The notes beneath the pieces are model-generated. The model saw nothing but the letters and a program-made list of their open reading frames with translations, searched no databases and was not told where the DNA came from. Below, one piece after another: positions 43,312 through 56,930 of a DNA stretch of 61,323 bases. Both the position numbers and the translations under genes were made by a program. Every line of letters begins with the position of its first letter. Position 1 is the stretch's first letter. The DNA is from Acanthaster planci (Eukaryota > Echinodermata > Asteroidea > Valvatida > Acanthasteridae): positions 45,926 to 107,248 of the forward strand of contig NW_019091681.1 of assembly GCF_001949145.1 (NCBI RefSeq), given 5' to 3'.

Positions 43312-45480
43312 GGACAAGATGTCTCACACATGTACATGTAGGTCTACCTTGATGGAGCCAATAACCACACTTTCCTTTTGTGACCACCAGAATGTTAACT
43401 TCTGTGACATCAAAGAGCTCCACCCAAGTCAGTTCTAGTCAAGCCCAAGGCAAGCTTCTCTTTCCTTTATTTCTGTCCCAGTATAGTTCTAAACTGTGAA
43501 AGATATAGAAACGAATTACCATGATCAAGGCGACTGGAATCAATTTCTTGTTATCGCTCTTTGAACATTCACTCTAATTTCATTCCCTCAAATCTTGCAT
43601 TTGTGACCTTCTTTGCCACTCAGGACAGTGTGAAAGAGAACCATTCCATGAACATCTCAGACTGGAGTCGTTTATTTTCCCTTTAAATCTTTGATTTTAA
43701 TTTTTTTTGTGCAAGGTGCTAGTATTGACCAAAAATTAACCGCTTACAGGTGTATGGTCATGAAAATGAGTGAGATTGGATGCTTTACATTTGAATGGGC
43801 AGGGGAAACCCTGTATTAGATCATATCACGAGTCACCAGTCTTCTAGCGGCAGGTGCCGTGTTGTGGGAATTTGTAGTTTCACACTTGAAACAATCTTCA
43901 TTGATGCAACTGTAGTGGTACACATAGGTCATGTACCAACCATGCTCCTAACTTGTTCAACTCAGTGTCACTTTGCTGGCTGCAGACAATGGTGACCCCT
44001 TCAGTTGGAATGTCAGGCCAAAGAACCTCCACTGCGTCTTTACGCTAAAGTCTCAAACCATTTTTCTTTGCAGTTCCGATGAATTATCTGAGGAAGGAAA
44101 ATCTACAGGTGTGTCGTCGCTTGCTTTACCGAGATGCGTACTTGGAGCTTACACCACCGACAGTGTGCTGTGCGTGTGTTGTCAACTCAACTAGGTCGTC
44201 ATGGTTGAAATGTTCAACTTTTTCTTTGCTGACCTGGGGAAAAAATCCGGCTAAAGCCGAACCAGTTTAACCCTGTCATTTGCACAGGAACCCTTGAACC
44301 TTGGAAGAAACAGGTTGTGAAATCTCAAATAAGGCAGCACCATCCGTGGAATTCTTGAGGGCACTGTTTCAAATCTTTAAATCTATCGTAAGCAATTTCT
44401 TCACCAGCTCCTTATCGTGTTGTATCTGTCATTTGTTCAACGGAAAGACCATCCCCAAAGCAAGCCATGGGACGTGTTACCATCCTTTGTGACAACCTTT
44501 CACAACACTCCTCTCTCGTTATTACAAAATCGGCCGTAACAAAATTCCAGTTACCGTATAACAAACACAAATCTGTGGTCCCAGCGAAAACGTGCACATT
44601 GCTTTGCACTAAATTCCTGTTACAACGAAAGATTATTGTGAATCCATTGGCTGAATTGTCACAGTCAACCACCCACTTATAATGAGCGTTCGTGAATTGC
44701 GGTGGTGAAAACACGTGTGCAGTGCACCACACTGGCTTATGCTGGGCCGAACGGTTGCCAATCATGTCATGCAGCTAGAGTCAAAAATCAAAGACAAATG
44801 GAAAATTAAATGAAAAGATCTCTCCATGACACAATTTGTGCTAGAAAGACTACTTATACATGGATGGGGGCTCCAATTGATGAGTCTTCACATTCTTGCA
44901 GGTACACGTGCACAGGCCTACATGCCGTTGAGTTACTGTTAGCTTTGTCGTCATCCATGGCGATCGAAAGTCCTAAAAAAGCCCTGGATCGATGCTTTAA
45001 CATGTATTTGTTTGTTTTTTTAATCTCACATGCACATTAATTGAACATGTTGTCATATGACAGTGAAGTTTATTATTCTAAACACAATGTATTTGATTTA
45101 TCTGAGAGATCTTTTTGAACATCAACCAGGTTCACGCTCATGCATGTACATGTACTCTGCATGGCATTGTACACAATGGACCTATTAATGCAATACACGG
45201 AAGCCACTGCACTGCGTTCTGCCTACAACGGATTTTGGATACAACGAACAATTCTACTTGGTCCCGTGGATTTCGTAATAACGAGAGTCGATTGTACGAT
45301 GTATGGTACCAGTTGAACTAGATGAATCCTCCCCCACTAATCTAAGGTTCACGTTTTCACTTTACTTCAGATTGCATGTACACTTGGGACAACATTCACA
45401 ACGTGTTCCACAACACAGCAGCATCTACAGTGTAGCTTTCCTGTCTCTCCAGTCGGGGTCACAGGGGGAAATTGGGATAT
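43312..45480 (+). repeat. ~2.1 kb duplicated segment, copy 1
   Basis: The segment runs from AAGATGTCTCACACATGTAC to CACAGGGGGAAATTGG. It is collinear with 45483-47560 at high identity, with small indels and substitutions, and contains only short frames shared by both copies. Confidence 0.85.
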
Positions 45481-45482
45481 CN

Positions 45483-47560
45483 GAAGATGTCTCATACATG
45501 TACATGTAGGTCTACCTTGATAAAGCCAATCCATTTTGCCTCTCCAATAACCACACTTTCCTTTTGTGACCACCAGAATGTTAACTTCTGTGACATTAAA
45601 GAGCTCCACCCAAGTCAGTTCAATTCAAAGCCCAGGCAAGCTTGTCTTTCCTTTATTTCTGGCCCAGTATAGTTCTAAATTGTGAAAGATATAGAAATGA
45701 ATTACCATGATCAAGGTGACTGGAATCAATTTCTTGTTATGGCTCTGTGAACATTCACTCTAATTTCATTTCCTCAAGTCTCGCATTCGTGACCTTCTTT
45801 GCCACTCAGGACATCCTCAGACCGGGGTTGTTTATTTTCTCTTTAAATCTTTGATTTTCATTTTTTTTGTGCAAGGTGCTAGCATTGGCCAAAAATTAAC
45901 CGCTTACAGGTGTATGGTCATGAAAATGAGTGAGATGGGATGCTTTACATTTGAATGGGCAGGGGAAGCCCTGTATTAGATCATATCATGAGTCACCAGT
46001 CTTCTAGCGGCAGGTGCCGTGTTGTGGGAATTTGTAGTTTCACACTTGAAACAATCTTCATTGATGCAACTGTAGTGGTACACATAGGTCATGTACCAAC
46101 CATGCTCCTAACTTGTTCAACTCAGTGTCACCTTGCTGGCTGCAGACAATGGTGACCCCCTCAGTTGGAATGTCAGGCCAAATAACCTCCACTGCGTCTT
46201 TACGCTAAAGTCTCAAACCATTTTTCTTTGCAGTTCCGATGAATTATCTGGGGAAGGAAAATCTACAGGTGTGTCGTCGCTTGCTTTACCGAGATGCCCA
46301 CTTGGAGCTTACACCACCGACAGTGTGCTGTGCGTGTGTTGTCAACTCAACTAGGTCCTCATGGTTGGAATTGTTCAACTTTTTCTTTGCTGACCTGGGG
46401 CAAAAATAAAGTCGAAACAGTTTATCCCTGTCATTTGCACAGGAACCCTTGAACCTTGGAAGAAACAGGTTGTGAAATCTCAAATAAGGCAGCACCATCC
46501 GTGGAATTCTTGAGGGCACTGTTTCAAATCTTTCAATCTACCGTAAGCAATTTCTTCACCAGTTCCTAATTGTGTTGTATCTGTCATTTGTTCAACAGAG
46601 AGACCATCCCCAAAGCAAACCATGGGACGTGTTACCATCCTTTGTGACAACCTTTCAGAAAAACTCCACTCTCGTTATTACAAAATCGGCCGTAACAAAA
46701 TTCCAGTTACCGTATAACAAACACAAATCTGTGTGAAAGATTATTGTGAATCCGTTGGCTGAATCATCAAAGTCAACCACCCACTTATAATGAGCGTTCG
46801 TGAATTGCGTTGGTGAAAATGCGTGTGCAGTGTACCACACCGGTTTCTTTTGGGCCGAACCGTTGCCAATCATGTCATGCAGCTAGAGTCGAAAATCAAA
46901 GACAAATGGAAAATTAAATGAAAAGATCTCTCCATGACACAATTGTGTTAGAAAGACTACTTATACATGGATGGGGGCTCCAATTGATGAGTCTTCACAT
47001 TCTTGCAGGTACACGTGCACAGGCCTACATGCCGTTGAGTTACTGTTAGCTTTGTCGTCATCCATGGTGATCGAAAGTCCTAAAAAATCCCTGGATCGAT
47101 GCTTTCACATGTATTTGTTTTTTTTAATTGAACATGTTGTCATATGACAGTGAAGCTTATTATTCTAAACACAATGTATTTGATTTATCCGAGAGATCTT
47201 TTTGAATATCAACCAGGTTCACACGTATGCATGTACATATACCTTGCATGGCAGTGTACACAATGGACCTGTTCATGCAATACACGGAAGCCATTGCACT
47301 GCGTTCCGCCTACAACGGATTTTGGATACAACGAACAATTCTACTTGGTCCCGTGGATTTCGTAATAACGAGAGTCGATTGTACAATGTATGGTACCAGT
47401 TGAACTAGATAAATCCTCCCCCACTAATCTAAGGTTCACGTTTTCATTTTACTTCAGATTGCACGTACTCTTGGGACAACATTCACAACGTGTTCCACAA
47501 CACGGCAGCATCAAGCTTTCCTGTCTCTTCAGTCGGAGTCACAGGGGGAAATTGGACTCG
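45483..47560 (+). repeat. ~2.1 kb duplicated segment, copy 2
   Basis: Collinear with 43312-45480. Differences include an extra CATTTTGCCTCTCCA near 45533, a missing stretch near 45800 relative to 43630-43665, and a deletion near 46735. The junction with copy 1 is an N at 45482. Confidence 0.85.
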
Positions 47561-48691
47561 GTGGGATATTTTGAGCCTTGGTAATACCAGGCTCAAGTGT
47601 ATGATTCTTCTGCCCAGCAAAGGTTAATGTCCATGTGTTGAATTTCTTGTTACATTCACAGCGCTGATGCCTGACTCGTGTGACATGATTGAGTATCCTG
47701 ACTTGTCTACCTTTCTGCCTGCAGTACTTGTGAATGTCCTGACGCTGACACCATAGGGCACCTGTTGGAATCAAGACACATCACTGAAGTGCAGTCTGCA
47801 AGTTGAGGGTAACAGCTAGGTGAGAATTTTCACTTTTACAATACTGGCGTGAGTGGGGTTAACTTTGCAGCTGGGGCACTTTGGATGCCCTTATTTTCCA
47901 GAGGAGAACACACAGTGGGGTTTGGTCAGAGTTCACACTGACCCAGACCAAGATGGACTATTACACACCCCTGTTTTTTTCTTTTTCTCTGTAGTTTTTT
48001 TGGGGGGGGGGCTTGTAGTGATGTCTCTGTTCTTAGTATCTGATTTACTTTGCTGTTGCATTTACCCGAAGTATTTGAAGCGGCCTTATGATTCTCAAAA
48101 GACCACTTCTGCATCAACCCTAGCTTGCTTTTTTCTCAAGCACTCTAGTATCTACTTGGGACAAAGAGCAAAAGTTAGTCTTGAGTCAGGGAATATCACT
48201 TTCTTGGACGTCAACCTTCACACTGTCTCATGTTGTATGTTTCATTTTTCGGAGGCCTTGGCTGATTGCACAACCGTGTTGTACATGTACAGACAATGCT
48301 TTGGTGTGATTGATGGATCTGTGCAATCATTCCGTCCTGCTCTGCTTTCATTTGACCAATCCTATATAAAAATCTGTTGATTCTTTTGTTGTCGCTAGTA
48401 AAAGTATTAAATCTGGATCTTTTCTTTCTAATTCAGATTTGTGGAAAACTTTTGGAAGGGGCATTGAAGTCTGGAATTTCGTCCATTGACTAGATGTTCC
48501 AAACCATCCATCATTCAGGTGATGTTAATTAAACTGTCGTTAACCAAATTCATCAGTCCAACTTGTTCTAAGGGGCGGCGTCCAAATTCAGTTAATTGGC
48601 GCGCCGCGGTGCAAGACTGCGACTTTCCGGCGGATTATTATCCCCCGGACGATCTAAGTGAGTGCGGCGTGGTGCGGCGTTCTAGCTCAGG
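47561..48691. other. Non-coding, no recognised gene
   Basis: A 175-codon plus frame (47853-48380) crosses T- and G-homopolymers (47966-48011) and has no motif; I do not treat it as a gene. Confidence 0.35.
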
Positions 48692-48940
48692 CCACAGCTC
48701 ATTAGGGATAAGCTATTGTTTTAGTGGCGTTGTTATGTTACTAAAGTGCCCCACGCTTAAGCTGCTCAGCTTGCCTCAGCGGGCTTTGAAGATTAGTTAT
48801 TGGCGCGACTCGACCGCCCGAAAAGATTACCTCATTTACTGTCATTCAACAACCAAAGCCACTGACCTGACATTGGGTTTGGGGGGAACAGGGAAGGCTC
48901 AGTGGCTGTGCTTGGCAATGTGCCCCATCTTTCCTGTCAG
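48692..48940 (+). repeat. Duplicated segment, left of assembly gap
   Basis: Starts AGCTCATTAGGGATAAGC. It matches 49686-49925 over about 240 bases, including the long identical block with TTGGCGCGACTCGACCGCCC. Confidence 0.85.
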
Positions 48941-49467
48941 CGTTGGTCCCCCTTCTAAAAATACAATGTATATTGTATATACAAAATCTTGTGTTCCTGA
49001 CATCGACTTGGTGCTCAGAAAAGTTTCACGTACTGGTACCTGTATTACAGTGCTGCCCATTTTCTGTTGTTGCTGGGGAATCTCAGGCATTAGTCTGGCT
49101 CGCAGTCTCTATTCTTTGCAATGTATATGTACATATTGGGAGAGGAACTAGACATGTCAGTTGTGTACATGTAGTGAGCTATACGTGGTTTCTCTGCTCA
49201 ATGCGCCCTGACATCAACAAAGACTTTCGTGTGATTTTCCAACGTACTCTGCTGCTATTTTTTGTGCTTCCAAAGTATTTTTATTTCGCTGAATGTAAAT
49301 TTGTTTTTAAAACACGTAAAATAGATGCATTAAAATTAAATCACAAATTGCATTTCCATGGATCACGAGTCAGTTTGCTTTTCTTTCGGGCAATTCAACC
49401 GAATTCCCGTACCCATTGGAAGGTTGTTCTGTGCATTCGATAACCGCCTTATTGCTTAGAACACACA

Positions 49468-49685
49468 NNNNNNNNNNNNNNNNNNNNNNNNNNNNNNNNN
49501 NNNNNNNNNNNNNNNNNNNNNNNNNNNNNNNNNNNNNNNNNNNNNNNNNNNNNNNNNNNNNNNNNNNNNNNNNNNNNNNNNNNNNNNNNNNNNNNNNNNN
49601 NNNNNNNNNNNNNNNNNNNNNNNNNNNNNNNNNNNNNNNNNNNNNNNNNNNNNNNNNNNNNNNNNNNNNNNNNNNNNNNNNNNNN
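49468..49685. other. Assembly gap (218 N)
   Basis: The sequence is undetermined. Frames called through it are meaningless. Confidence 0.99.
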
Positions 49686-49925
49686 AGCTCATTAAGGATA
49701 AGCTATTGTGTTGGTGGCATTGGTTACGTTAATAGAGCGCCCTGCACGTAAGCTGCTCAGCTCACCGCAGTGGGCTTTGAAGATTAGTTATTGGCGCGAC
49801 TCGACCGCCCGAAAAGATTACCTCATTTACTGTCATTCAACAACCAAAGCCACTGACCTGACATTGGGTTTTTTGGGGGAACAGGGAAGGCTCAGTGACT
49901 GTGCTTGGCAATGCGCCCCATCTTA
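49686..49925 (+). repeat. Duplicated segment, right of assembly gap
   Basis: Near-copy of 48692-48940 starting at the first base after the gap, which suggests that the gap was placed inside or beside a duplicated or allelic region. Confidence 0.85.
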
Positions 49926-52594
49926 TCAACGCTGAAGCAATGCCTGTCATGTGCACGCAAAACTGCGAGTGCTCTATAAGCTGATCTCCTAGGCTGAAGA
50001 CACAGGGTCCATGTAGATATCGCGTGTTCCAGCAAGTTCCCAGGCTCCTCTTTTATTTTGGCAGTGAGCCCCGTCCATTTTTACTTTAACAAGTGTTCAC
50101 TTAGCATACTAGATTCCAGCATTAAAAGTGTCAAAACACGGAACCAGAACTAACATGGTTGCTTTATTTCTGGTACTGGGGCATTTTGTGTTTTATTTTC
50201 ACCGTAGCTTTGAGGCGTGCATCTTAATGTTTATCACCAATGGGCAAGGTTTCATCAAGAAAATTATTTTTGATCTTGGTTTTAATGACGTGGATTTACC
50301 TTCAATATTGCAGTTCCATGCCCACAACTTTTCTAACTCGTAATTATACATTTTGAACCATTTCATCAAAATATGTTTCACTCCCATTAGACGCCTGGAA
50401 ATTAACGACTTCGACCGTTTGGGGGGGTTACCTCGGGACCCTCGTGATTATACGGCATTGTCCTTAGCAACTACACAAAATAATTTTTTGTTCGACTTTC
50501 ATGGATTACATTTGATACTTCTGCGCAGCTCGATCTACATGCACAAAACCGATCAAGTCACATACCGTGCATACACGGCACAATGCAGCCCGTTAAGCGC
50601 ACACTGACGTACATGTACATGGAGCCGGTGTACAGGTTCATGTGGTTCACGCATGTATAGTACATGTAAGAAAACTTTGAATTCTTTGTTTCGAGCCTTC
50701 AAAATTTCCCCAAAACATAAGCAAACAACCGCTTACGCAAAGAGCTTTTCATAAAAATGACTAGTTCTGACCACTCTTGTACTGTACAATAAATCTCAAT
50801 TTTATTTTCACAAAACAGGAAAAGGCCTTATCCTACCATGAAAATATTTTGGGCAGGGATTTTTATTTCCAAAAGTAAAAATGTGACGTAAATTTCATGA
50901 AATGAAGCAGCTGCTTGCCTGGCATGAATTCTTGTGGCCCTCATCACTTATGCAAATGACCCTAAAAATGGGACATGCGCAGTTCGCTCTGAATCATACG
51001 TGTCATTGTTGCTTCTGTGCTAGCATAAATATTCATCATTTTATGTCGTCAAATGTTCAAATATACATGTACTCAGTCAGTGAGGCCCCTACCTTTCTCA
51101 TACTTTCAGGAATGCCTCGATGATGTACAAAGAAATCAACTGCCTTATCCATCCAGTGCTATATCCTACATGTACATTTCGATTGATTGGGGGTCTCAAG
51201 GAATGGACAAATTAACCCACTAAAACCAGCTAAAAGTCACGTGCGAAATCATTCAGCCACTTTGAGCAAACAAATAAGATAGTTCCTAATGGTCGCCTTA
51301 CTGGGCCTACTCGCCGAGTGCATGCGGCCAATTACCGACATGAAAGTAGCCTAACATTACATGTAATGTACGTGTAAGCGTTCACACCTAACCTCCAGTG
51401 TCCGAGGATGGTGTTTTGACAGAATCCGGGTCATCTGTGGTGAGGAAAATCAGTGAAGGGAAGCCAAAAGCTGTCTAGGTTATTCTCTTCCCAATCCTCG
51501 CTTGTACGATCAATCATGATGTGCTTGATTGTCAGAATCACGTTGACATTAGCGTTGCAACTCTGCCAACACGGTGGCTGTATGTCGTGTACCCCGTATG
51601 TAGTAGCGTTTTCCCTAGGCATTGCTCAGGCAGGAGCTGACAATGAGAAATCCCAGCAAGCGCATGCTCACGGGAAAATCCCAAGCTTTTTAACGGCCGT
51701 TTTATGTAACACACACTGCATTCTGGATTGGCATTCCACACACTTGTAATAATTTTTTTTGTCAGTCATTGAGACAGACTTTTCTTCAGAGGTAAGATAA
51801 CTCGTTTTAAGAGTGAAAAAAATGCGTTTCAGAAAATCAGACATCAAATTCACTCTAAATGGCAAACACTTTTCTTTTTCTAGTCGATCCAAATTTACGA
51901 TCAAGCTTTTTCCATGTTTTTCTTAATGAGAATGATCTGCAGAAAAACTTAAAACATCAGCATGCTGCGGGATGCTGCGTTGATTGCATGTTTAGACAGC
52001 TTGATTATGACAGACACCATTGTTATGCATGTTTCCCACCAGCGCTGCACGGTGCCAGTCATTGGCGGGTCTCAGGAGGCTGGAGTGCGGAGCCGTTCAG
52101 CACTGTGCGGCGCATTGAAGCGGATCGCGGCGCGCCGATAAAAATATTTTGGACGCCTTCCCCAAGTATACCCACCTTTCAACCATTAGGAAGTTTAATT
52201 TATTTCCATTTTGTATCTTAAACAGGTTGTCAAAGTTTATTGAGAGTATAAAAAGGTTCGCATACTTTGCACAGTTTGACCTCATCGGATTCAAAACCAG
52301 AGAGTGACTGACATGTTTTAGTCAAAGCAGAAGATAAGCTTGATCTTTGACAGGTGAAGTTGTTTTAAATATTACGTGCACATTTGATCGAGTTGTTTTA
52401 CAGCAAAATGCTGTATTCCACATTCATCTTTCCCAGCCGGGGTTCACTGTTGTTGCCTTTTGTGGTTCCACTTGATTATTTCAAGTCATCGTGAATCCCC
52501 ATTATATTTCTGTAAGTATTGCAGTAAAGAACCCCATCTGTTATGCTTTCATTACAAGCATAGATTGAGGTAAAAATGATGAAGATCTTGTTCA
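49926..52594. other. Non-coding, no recognised gene
   Basis: Frames under 121 codons, none with a recognisable domain. TACATGTA words recur. Confidence 0.35.
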
Positions 52595-55520
52595 TGGATC
52601 CAATGTGAACCAGCAGGTGGACTTGAGCATTTAATCTTCCAGGCATACGCAACCAATTCTAGCTTTAGTCTCATCAACTTGAGCCAGCTGATGCATGTGA
52701 GAGTATGAACATCATAGCTTTAGTCTCAGCAATGGCTGGACTTCTGACTCAAACCATCCAGACTTGAGTGACCAGTCCAAGTTCTTGAGCCGCTTAAGAG
52801 ACTTGAGTAAATTTGAGCCTCAAACAATTCCGCTTGAATGACAACCCTAGCTCTTGTCTCAGCAACATCAACCAGCTGGTGGACTCGAGCCTCAAACCAT
52901 CCAGCCCTGAGTGATCAATTCTTGCTTCAGTCAAAGCAATATGAAAAAGCTTGTTTTGTTCAATAAAGCCATGTGCACCATCCTGGCATGATCTGAGTGA
53001 CAAGTTCTAGCTTTTGAGCCTCTTGTGAGACTTGAGTGAATTTAAGCCTCAAACCATCTAGGCTTGAGTGACCAACCTTATCTCTGGTCTCGGCATCATG
53101 AACCAGCAGGTTGGAATGAACCTCAATCCTCTAGCTTGAGTGACCAGTCCTAGTTCTTGAGCCTTTTACGAGACTTGGGTGAATTTGAACCTCAGACCAT
53201 CCAAGTTTCAATAACAAACCTTAGCTCTAGTCTCAGAAACGGCTGGACTTCAACATCAAACCATCCAGGCTTGAGTGACCAACCCTGGGTCTACTTTCAG
53301 CAGTATGAACCAGCAGGTGGACGTGAGACTCAGTCCTTCTAAGATTGAGTGACCAATCAATGGTCTGATCTCTTCAGCATCAACCAGCTGATGGACTTAA
53401 GCTTCAAAGTATGCAGGCTTGATTGACAAGTAAAGCTCTTCAGCCCCTAACTACCACGGCTGGAGTAATCCTTGCTCGGGTCTCAGCAACATGAACCAGC
53501 AGGTGGACTTGAGCCTCTAACCGCCCAGGATTAAGTGACCAATCCTTTCTCTGGTCTAATCAGCATGAACCAGTAGGTGGACTTGAGCCTCAAACCCTCT
53601 AGGATTGAGAGATCAATCCTTGTGCTGGTCTCAGCTACATGAACCAGCAGGTAGACTTGAGCCTCTAACCGCCCAGGATTGAGTGACCAATCCTTGCTCT
53701 GGTTTTATCAAGATGAACCAGCAGGTGGACTTGAGCCTGTGATCACCCAGGATTGAGTGACCAATCATTGCTCTGGTTTTATCAATATGAAGCAGCAGGT
53801 ACATTTGAGCCTCTAACCACCCAGGATTGAATGACCAATCCTTGCTCTGGTTTTATCAATATAAACCAGCAGGTGGACTTGAGCCGCTATCCACCCAGGA
53901 TTGAATGACCAATCCTTGCTCTGGTTTTATCAATATGAACCAGCAGGTGGATTTGAGCCTCTGATCACCCAGGATTGAATGACCAATCCTTGCTCTGGTT
54001 TTATCAATATGAACCAGCAGGTGGACCTTAACCTCTGATCACCCAGGATTGAGTGACCAATCCTTGCTCTGGTTTTAGCAATATGAACCAACAGGTGGAC
54101 TTGAGCCTCTGATTACCCAGGATTGAGTGACCAATCCTTGCTCTGGTTTTATCAATATAAACCAGCAGGTGGATTCGAGCCTCTAACCACCCAGGATTGA
54201 ATGACCAATCTTTGCCCTGGTCTCATCCATATAGACCAGCAGGTGGACTTGACCCTTTAACCACCCAGGATTGAGTGACCACTCTTTGCTCTAGTCCCAT
54301 CAATATGAACCAGCAGGTGGATTCGAGCCTCTAACCACCCAGGATTGAATGACCAATCTTTGCTCTGGTCTCATCAATATGAACCAGCAGGTGGATTTGT
54401 GTCTCTTACCACCCAGGATTGAATGACCAATCCTTGTTCTGGTTTTATCAATATGAACTGGCAGGTGGACTTGAGCCTCTGATCACCCAGGATTGAGTGA
54501 CCAATCCTTGCTCTGGTTTTATCATGAACCAGCAGATGGACTTGAGCCTCTAACCGCCCAGGATTGAGTGACCAATCCTTTCTCTGGTCTAATCAGCATG
54601 AACCAGTAGGTGGACGTGAGACTCAAACCCTCTAGGATTGAGTGATCAATCCTTGTGCTGGTCTCGGCTACATAAACCAGCCGGTGGACTTGAGCCTCTA
54701 ACCACCCAGGATTGAGTGACCAATCCTTCCTGTGGTCTAATCAACATGAACCAGCAGGTGGACTTAAGCCTCAAACCGTCTAGGATTGAGCGATCAATCC
54801 ATGTGCTGGTCTTAGCTACATGAACCAGCAGGTAGACTTGAGCCTCTAACCGCCCAAAATTGAGTGACCAATCTTTGCTCTGGTTTTGTCAATATGAACC
54901 AGCAGGTGGATTTGAGTCTCTTACCACCCAGGATCGAATGACCAATCCTTGCTCTGGTCTCATCAATATAGACCAGCAGGTGGACTTGACCCTTTAACCA
55001 CCCAGGATTGAGTGACCAATCCTTGCTCTAGTCCCATCAATATGAACCAGCAGGTGGATTTGAGCCTCTAATCACCCAGGATTGAATGACCAATCCTTAT
55101 TCTGGTTTTATCAATATGAACCAGCAGGTGGATTTGAGTCTCTTACCGCACAGGATTGAATGACCAATGCTTGCTCTGGTTTTATTGATATGAACCAGCA
55201 GGTGGACTTCATCTTTTAACCAACCAGAGTTGAATGACCAATGCTTGCTCTGGTTTTATTGATATGAACCGGCAGGTGGATTCGGGCCTCGAACCACCCA
55301 GGATTGAATGACCAATCCTTGCTCTGGCCTTGTCATTATGAACCAGCAGGTGGACTTGAGCCTCTGACCACCTAAGACTGAGTGACCAATCTTTTGTCTG
55401 GCTTTATCAATTTGAACCAGCAGATGGACTTGAGCCTCTAATCATTCAGGCTTGAGTGATCAATTCTACATGTATCTGTAGTCTCGGCAAAATGAACCAG
55501 TAGGTGAACTTGAGCTCCAG
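52595..55520 (+). repeat. 74-bp minisatellite array, part 1
   Basis: The unit contains GAACCAGCAGGTGGACTTGA, then GCCTCTNAYCACCC, then AGGATTGAGTGACCAATCCT, then TGCTCTGGTTTTATCAATAT. The period is 74 (for example unit starts at 53937 and 54011). About 38 units are present; the first ~12 (to 53400) are strongly diverged and the central ones are homogeneous. Each unit carries a small inverted repeat AGGATTG..CAATCCT and a CCAAT word. Confidence 0.92.
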
Positions 55521-56010
55521 TCTAAGCAATTTCACATGGAGTCGTCACACACTGCAAGAATTTATTCTTCCAAAGTTTGACTTGAAAATTACTGAAAAAT
55601 ACCTCTGGTAAATTTGGAACTCCATTCATCATGATAAACAATGTCAACATTTACTTATGGAGTCATTTACAAATATGTGCATGTATCAATAGAATTGCAT
55701 CAACTTACTGCAACTTTCACAGAATTTATTATTCTTGTCTTCCTTTCAGGTCTGCCGTTTATGAAGGTACTCATATGTGGGGTAAGTCATGGTGGGTTCT
55801 CTTTAAAACCCTGGGGAAATTTGTGAAACATTGGACAACATTAGATTTGATGTTGGGACTGAGATTTTGCTACTTCCTCTGATGTGTTCACCAAAATGTA
55901 TAACACTCTGTTCACAGGCAAAGGTCTTGTAGAACTTCTCTTGAAAAATTTGGCAATTTGAAAAAATGGATTTAGTCCTAAAAGAGCTAGATTTCTTTTT
56001 TTTCAGACTA
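55330..56010 (+). repeat. ~680-bp duplicated segment, copy 1
   Basis: The segment runs from the end of the minisatellite through unique-looking sequence (AAGAATTTATTCTTCCAAAG, CTTTCAGGTCTGCCGTTTATG) to ATTTCTTTTTTTTCAGAC. It is collinear with 56735-57407. An N at 56027 follows, then the minisatellite resumes. Confidence 0.85.
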
Positions 56011-56027
56011 TTGAGTTGATCGATCCN

Positions 56028-56930
56028 AGCCTCGAACTGCCCAGGATTGAATGACCGATCCTTGCTCTGGTCTCCCTATTATGAAACAGCAGGTGGATTT
56101 GAGCCTCTAACCACCCAGGATTGAGTGGCCAATCCATGCTCTGGTTTTATCAATATGAACCAGCAGGTGGATTTGAGCCTCTGATCACCCAGGATTGAAT
56201 GACCAATCCTTGCTCTGGTCTCATCAATATGAATTGGCAGGTGGATTCGACCCTCGAACCACCCATGATTTAATGACCAATCCTTGCTCTGGTTTTATCA
56301 ATATAAACCAGCAGGTGGCTTTGCGCCTCTAATCACCCAGGATTGAGTGGCCAATCCATGCTCTGGTTTTATCAATATGAACCAGCAGGTCGACTTGAGC
56401 CTCTGATCACCCAGGATTGAGTGACCAATCCCTGCTATGGTTTTTATCAATATAAACCAGCAGGTGGATTTGAGCCTCTGATCACCCAGGATTGAATGAC
56501 CAATCCTTGCTCTGGTCTCATCAATATGAACCAGCAGGTGGATTCGACCCTCGAACCACCCATGATTAAATGACCAATCCTTGGTCTGGTTTTATCAATA
56601 TGAACCAACAGGTTGACTTTTGCCTCTGATCACCCAGGATTGAATGACCAATCCTTGTTCTGGTTTTATCGATATGAACCAGCAGGTGGATTCCAGCCTC
56701 AAACCACCCAGGATTGAATGACCGATCCTTGCTCTGGTCTTGTTATTATGAACCAGCTGGTGGACTTGAGCCTCTGACCACCTAAGACTGAGTGACGAAT
56801 CCTTTGTCTGGTTTTATCAATTTGATGATGGACTTGAGCAGATGGACTTGAGCCTCTAATCATTCAGGCTTGAGTGATCAATTCTACATGTATCTGTAGT
56901 CTCGGCAAAATGAACCAGTAGGTGAACTTG
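56028..56930 (+). repeat. 74-bp minisatellite array, part 2
   Basis: About 12 more units of the same 74-bp repeat start immediately after the N at 56027. Confidence 0.9.

Noticed and set aside
47853-48380. 175-codon plus frame
   Set aside because: It crosses long T and G homopolymers that produce poly-Phe and poly-Gly and has no recognised motif.
49416-49751. Frames running through the gap
   Set aside because: Made almost entirely of undetermined bases.
52595-55520. CRISPR-like array
   Set aside because: The repeats are contiguous 74-bp units with no unique spacers, and the genome is eukaryotic; this is a minisatellite.
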